Of a stretch of 23,294 nucleotides of DNA, positions 21,710 to 23,294 are shown piece after piece. The notes below the pieces were generated by a model that searched no databases, was not told the origin of the DNA, and saw only the letters and a program-made list of their open reading frames with translations. The DNA is from a virus, in IMG/VR virus record IMGVR_UViG_3300026534_000009, positions 1 through 23,294 of that record; one strand, given 5' to 3'. Both the position numbers and the translations under genes were made by a program. How positions within the stretch are numbered: the first letter of the stretch is position 1; each line of letters begins with the position of its first letter.

Positions 21710-22104
21710 GGTTGTAATCAACTACAACCACCACCCCAACGGGTTACACGCCTTGTAACCCGCCATACACCCCACCAAAGCCCCATGTCATCGAGCCTTT
21801 AAAATATAAAGCTCTCTTTTAGGTTACAAGGTTACATAAGTTACATTAAAAATGGCGTTAATTAAAATATATTTTTGTAAAAGTGCCTTAATGCCCTATT
21901 GTAGGGGTCTATTTTTATTTTTTTTTATTTTATGTTATTTTCTATGTAACTTATGTAACCTATCTTTTAAGACCCTATATTTGGGCATTTTATTATATTT
22001 TTTATATGTAACTCTATGTAACTTGACGTAACCGCGTGTAACTTTTGGCTATTTTTTACCATTAGGTTACATCGGGTTACATGGTTTAAAATTTACTTGT
22101 AACC
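21710..22104. repeat. Array of GTTACA / TGTAAC repeats (iteron-like, putative origin)
   Basis: About 14 copies of GGTTACA or its inverse TGTAACC occur in 400 bp after the helicase gene. Forward: 21742, 21822, 21830, 21840, 22065, 22075. Inverse: 21754, 21945, 21954, 22007, 22017, 22027 (CGTAACC), 22037, 22098. Two pairs form dyads: GGTTGTA-N6-TACAACC (21710-21729) and GGGTTACA-N5-TGTAACCC (21741-21761). A/T-only sequence of about 100 bp lies in the centre (21840-21945). The layout matches a replication origin with initiator or helicase-loader sites around an unwinding region. No gene is visible in 21708-22220. It could also be a regulator or centromere site. Confidence 0.65.
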
Positions 22105-22178
22105 TCTACTTTTTAGCCTTTAAGAGGGAAATTTAAAGATTTATTTACGCCATAGGTAAAAAACTTAGATATTTTAGA

Positions 22179-22184
22179 TATAAT
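22179..22184 (+). promoter_or_regulatory. -10 element for the Ogr-like gene
   Basis: TATAAT lies 37 bp before the start codon at 22221, after an A/T-rich stretch (TTAGATATTTTAGA) without a -35 consensus. AAAGGAG (22206-22212) is the ribosome site. Confidence 0.55.
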
Positions 22185-22220
22185 TTAAACCTATAAGGTA
22201 ATTTAAAGGAGACTATAAAA

Positions 22221-22442
22221 ATGTTATGCCCTAAATGTTTGACAAATACCCGCGTAACCTCTACCAATAAGCTAAGTTATGAAGGTGTGCAAAGATACCG
22301 TTATTGTCCGAATTGTCATTTTGGATTTATCACTAAAGAGACCTTACAAGCTGTAACCGCTACTACAAGCATTTTTAACGATGAAAAAAAAATGACTGTT
22401 AAATATGGTCATCAAGCCCCCAACGATGGTCAAGTGACCTAA
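22221..22442 (+). CDS. Ogr/Delta-like zinc-finger protein, probable late activator
   Basis: A 73-aa protein with CPKC at residues 3-6 and CPNC at residues 29-32 around a basic/aromatic stretch (NKLSYEGVQRYRY), then HFGFITKETLQAV. This is the pattern of the P2 Ogr / P4 Delta zinc-finger activators of late P2-type promoters. The partner tail genes here are P2-like, so activation of the 18.1-kb late promoter is the natural guess. A NrdR-like or Com-like zinc finger is an alternative. Its 3' end contributes one arm of a 19-bp inverted repeat. Confidence 0.7.
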   Translation: MLCPKCLTNTRVTSTNKLSYEGVQRYRYCPNCHFGFITKETLQAVTATTSIFNDEKKMTVKYGHQAPNDGQVT

Positions 22443-22475
22443 AAAGTGGTTTTTAAGACCATATTTAACAGTCAT
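22392..22475. repeat. 19-bp perfect inverted repeat spanning the 3' end of the Ogr-like gene
   Basis: ATGACTGTTAAATATGGTC (22392-22410) has its exact complement at 22457-22475, with a 46-base loop that itself holds GGTCA-AG-TGACC (22429-22440). The left arm is coding (MTVKYG), the right arm intergenic. The transcript would fold into a long hairpin just upstream of the next ribosome site (AAAGGAG, 22486-22492). It may act as a terminator, a translation switch or a protein site. Confidence 0.85.
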
Positions 22476-22498
22476 CAAAAAAATAAAGGAGCTACCAC

Positions 22499-22972
22499 AT
22501 GGCAAAAACGACGCGTTTATCATTAGATAATAACTCTTTGGTTATTGATTACAGTAATACCCAAGAGCTCTATGACCTACTAAGGGGAATACACGGCTTT
22601 ACTGAGATAGAGTTAGCCGAGAAGTTTGATTTAACTCTATCAGCGGTACAGAATTGGACTAAAAAAGACCGAGAACCGCCCGAATGGATTATAGTATATC
22701 TATCCGAGACTTTAGAACTCAAATTAAGTCTAATTGGCTATATGCTAAAGCTTAAAAAGGCTTCATTTGTAACCTTTAACATAGAACAGATACAAGCAAC
22801 TATACGGGACTTTAGGGTCGAGTCCAACACTGACTTACCCCAAAACCCCTTTACGCTTCAAATTGGCAACCTTATAACAGAGTCAAAGGCTATAGATACC
22901 GCCGTATTATCCAATATGGCTAAGATATTAACACAATTCTACAACGAACACACCCGAACCACCAACGACTAA
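22499..22972 (+). CDS. Helix-turn-helix protein of unknown role
   Basis: A 157-aa protein with a central helix-turn-helix (ELAEKFDLTLSAVQNWTKKD, residues about 38-57) followed by REPPEWIIVYL, which resembles the DNA-binding parts of phage repressors and of plasmid copy-control proteins. The C-terminal half is helical and not recognised. It is the last gene before the AT-rich region and DnaA-like boxes, so it might regulate replication or bind the origin. It has AAAGGAG before the ATG. Confidence 0.65.
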   Translation: MAKTTRLSLDNNSLVIDYSNTQELYDLLRGIHGFTEIELAEKFDLTLSAVQNWTKKDREPPEWIIVYLSETLELKLSLIGYMLKLKKASFVTFNIEQIQATIRDFRVESNTDLPQNPFTLQIGNLITESKAIDTAVLSNMAKILTQFYNEHTRTTND

Positions 22973-22978
22973 CCTTAA

Positions 22979-23006
22979 AGCCCCGTATCTAAGAAATCGC
23001 GGGGCT
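22979..23006 (+). terminator. Terminator-like hairpin after the last gene
   Basis: AGCCCCG (22979-22985) and CGGGGCT (23000-23006) form a perfect 7-bp GC stem with a 14-base loop, six bases after the stop codon. A T-run is missing, but placement and the GC stem make a terminator or insulator the likely role. Confidence 0.6.
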
Positions 23007-23152
23007 ACTTCAAGTAATCAAAATAATCACTCTACTATATAGTAATTATATAAAATTATAAATCTATACATATTTTTCTATAAATATATAAATTACAAAA
23101 CCCCAATATATAAGGCTTTATAATTTATATAAAAGTATAAAAATATATATAG
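23007..23152. other. AT-rich tract left of the DnaA-like boxes
   Basis: Almost all A and T, with no gene. It contains a perfect 12-bp palindrome, TACTATATAGTA (23033-23044), and the copy of the tract also seen at 81-131 (CCCCAATATATAAGGCTTTA and on, 23101-23152). It probably serves as an unwinding region next to the DnaA-like boxes. Confidence 0.5.
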
Positions 23153-23294
23153 TTATTCACATATATTATAACCATAGGGTGAATAACCGTGAAACATTAC
23201 TAACGGTTATTAGTTATCAAAAGAACAGTTATTCACATATTTTCAACCAAAATTTGACGAACTGTGAATAACCGTGAAACACACGAACGGTTCT
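23153..23294. other. DnaA-box-like sites, right part of putative origin
   Basis: TTATTCACA at 23153-23161 and 23229-23237, TGTGAATAA at 23263-23271 and a one-mismatch GGTGAATAA at 23178-23186. GTGAATAACCGTGAAACA occurs twice (from 23180 and 23265), each time followed by an ACGGTT arm; the first makes a perfect 9-bp inverted repeat AATAACCGT/ACGGTTATT (23182-23211). ACTAACGGTTATT (23199-23211) is shared with 11-23. Confidence 0.55.

Noticed and set aside
21710-22104. CRISPR array
   Set aside because: Repeats are only 6-8 bp, in both orientations and irregularly spaced; no cas genes.
22392-22475. 19-bp inverted repeat considered as telomere site or transposon ends
   Set aside because: The 46-base spacer makes it a poor resolvase substrate; no transposase or target duplication is present.
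1-23294. tRNA or rRNA genes
   Set aside because: No cloverleaf or conserved rRNA sequence was recognised on either strand.

Overview
The window looks like all, or nearly all, of a small prophage-like replicon from a member of the Campylobacterota (a Sulfurimonas- or Sulfurovum-like host is my guess). The phylum is inferred from the AT-rich sequence, AAGGA-type ribosome binding sites, promoters with a recognisable -10 but no clear -35, and a cluster of TTATTCACA boxes, the DnaA-box form known from this phylum. Both window ends lie inside that same cluster. So either the replicon is circular and was cut there, or it is linear and the contig stops near its ends.

Layout. (1) Left block, plus strand, 203-3189: a small unknown gene, a telomere resolvase (protelomerase)-like tyrosine recombinase carrying two Tad2/DUF2829-like domains at its N-terminus, a ParA-like ATPase and a small putative centromere-binding protein, then a repressor-type operator and two small unknown genes, one of them broken at homopolymers. 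(2) One uninterrupted minus-strand block, 18097 down to 3202: a contractile tail of the P2 / R-type pyocin kind (V, W, J, I, fibre genes, FI sheath, FII tube, E/E', tape measure, U, X, D) with a lysis cassette (holin, Rz/Rz1 spanins, muramidase) and a secreted nuclease. There is no portal, terminase, capsid, scaffold or protease gene, so this codes for a tail and lysis, not a virion. (3) 18308-22972: a CI-type repressor facing a Cro-like gene, a Toprim primase-like protein, an SF3-type helicase/ATPase, a 400-bp array of GTTACA/TGTAAC repeats, an Ogr/Delta-like zinc-finger protein (likely late activator) and a helix-turn-helix protein.

How it may work (inference). The repressor holds the divergent promoter and, through a nearly identical 27-bp site 16 kb away, a second promoter at 2.8 kb. 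Derepression would start replication (primase, helicase) and the Ogr-like activator, which switches on the tail and lysis operon; cells then lyse and release contractile tail particles. ParA and its partner, and possibly telomere resolution, keep the replicon stable. The best reading is a plasmid-borne tailocin on a protelomerase replicon, comparable in concept to tailocins associated with telomere phages in enterobacteria.

The most unusual points are the Tad2-protelomerase fusion, an acyl-carrier-protein/HU fusion inside the tail operon, the absence of head genes, the complete absence by eye of GATC, GGCC, GCGC and CCGG, and a CpG-poor receptor-binding cassette.
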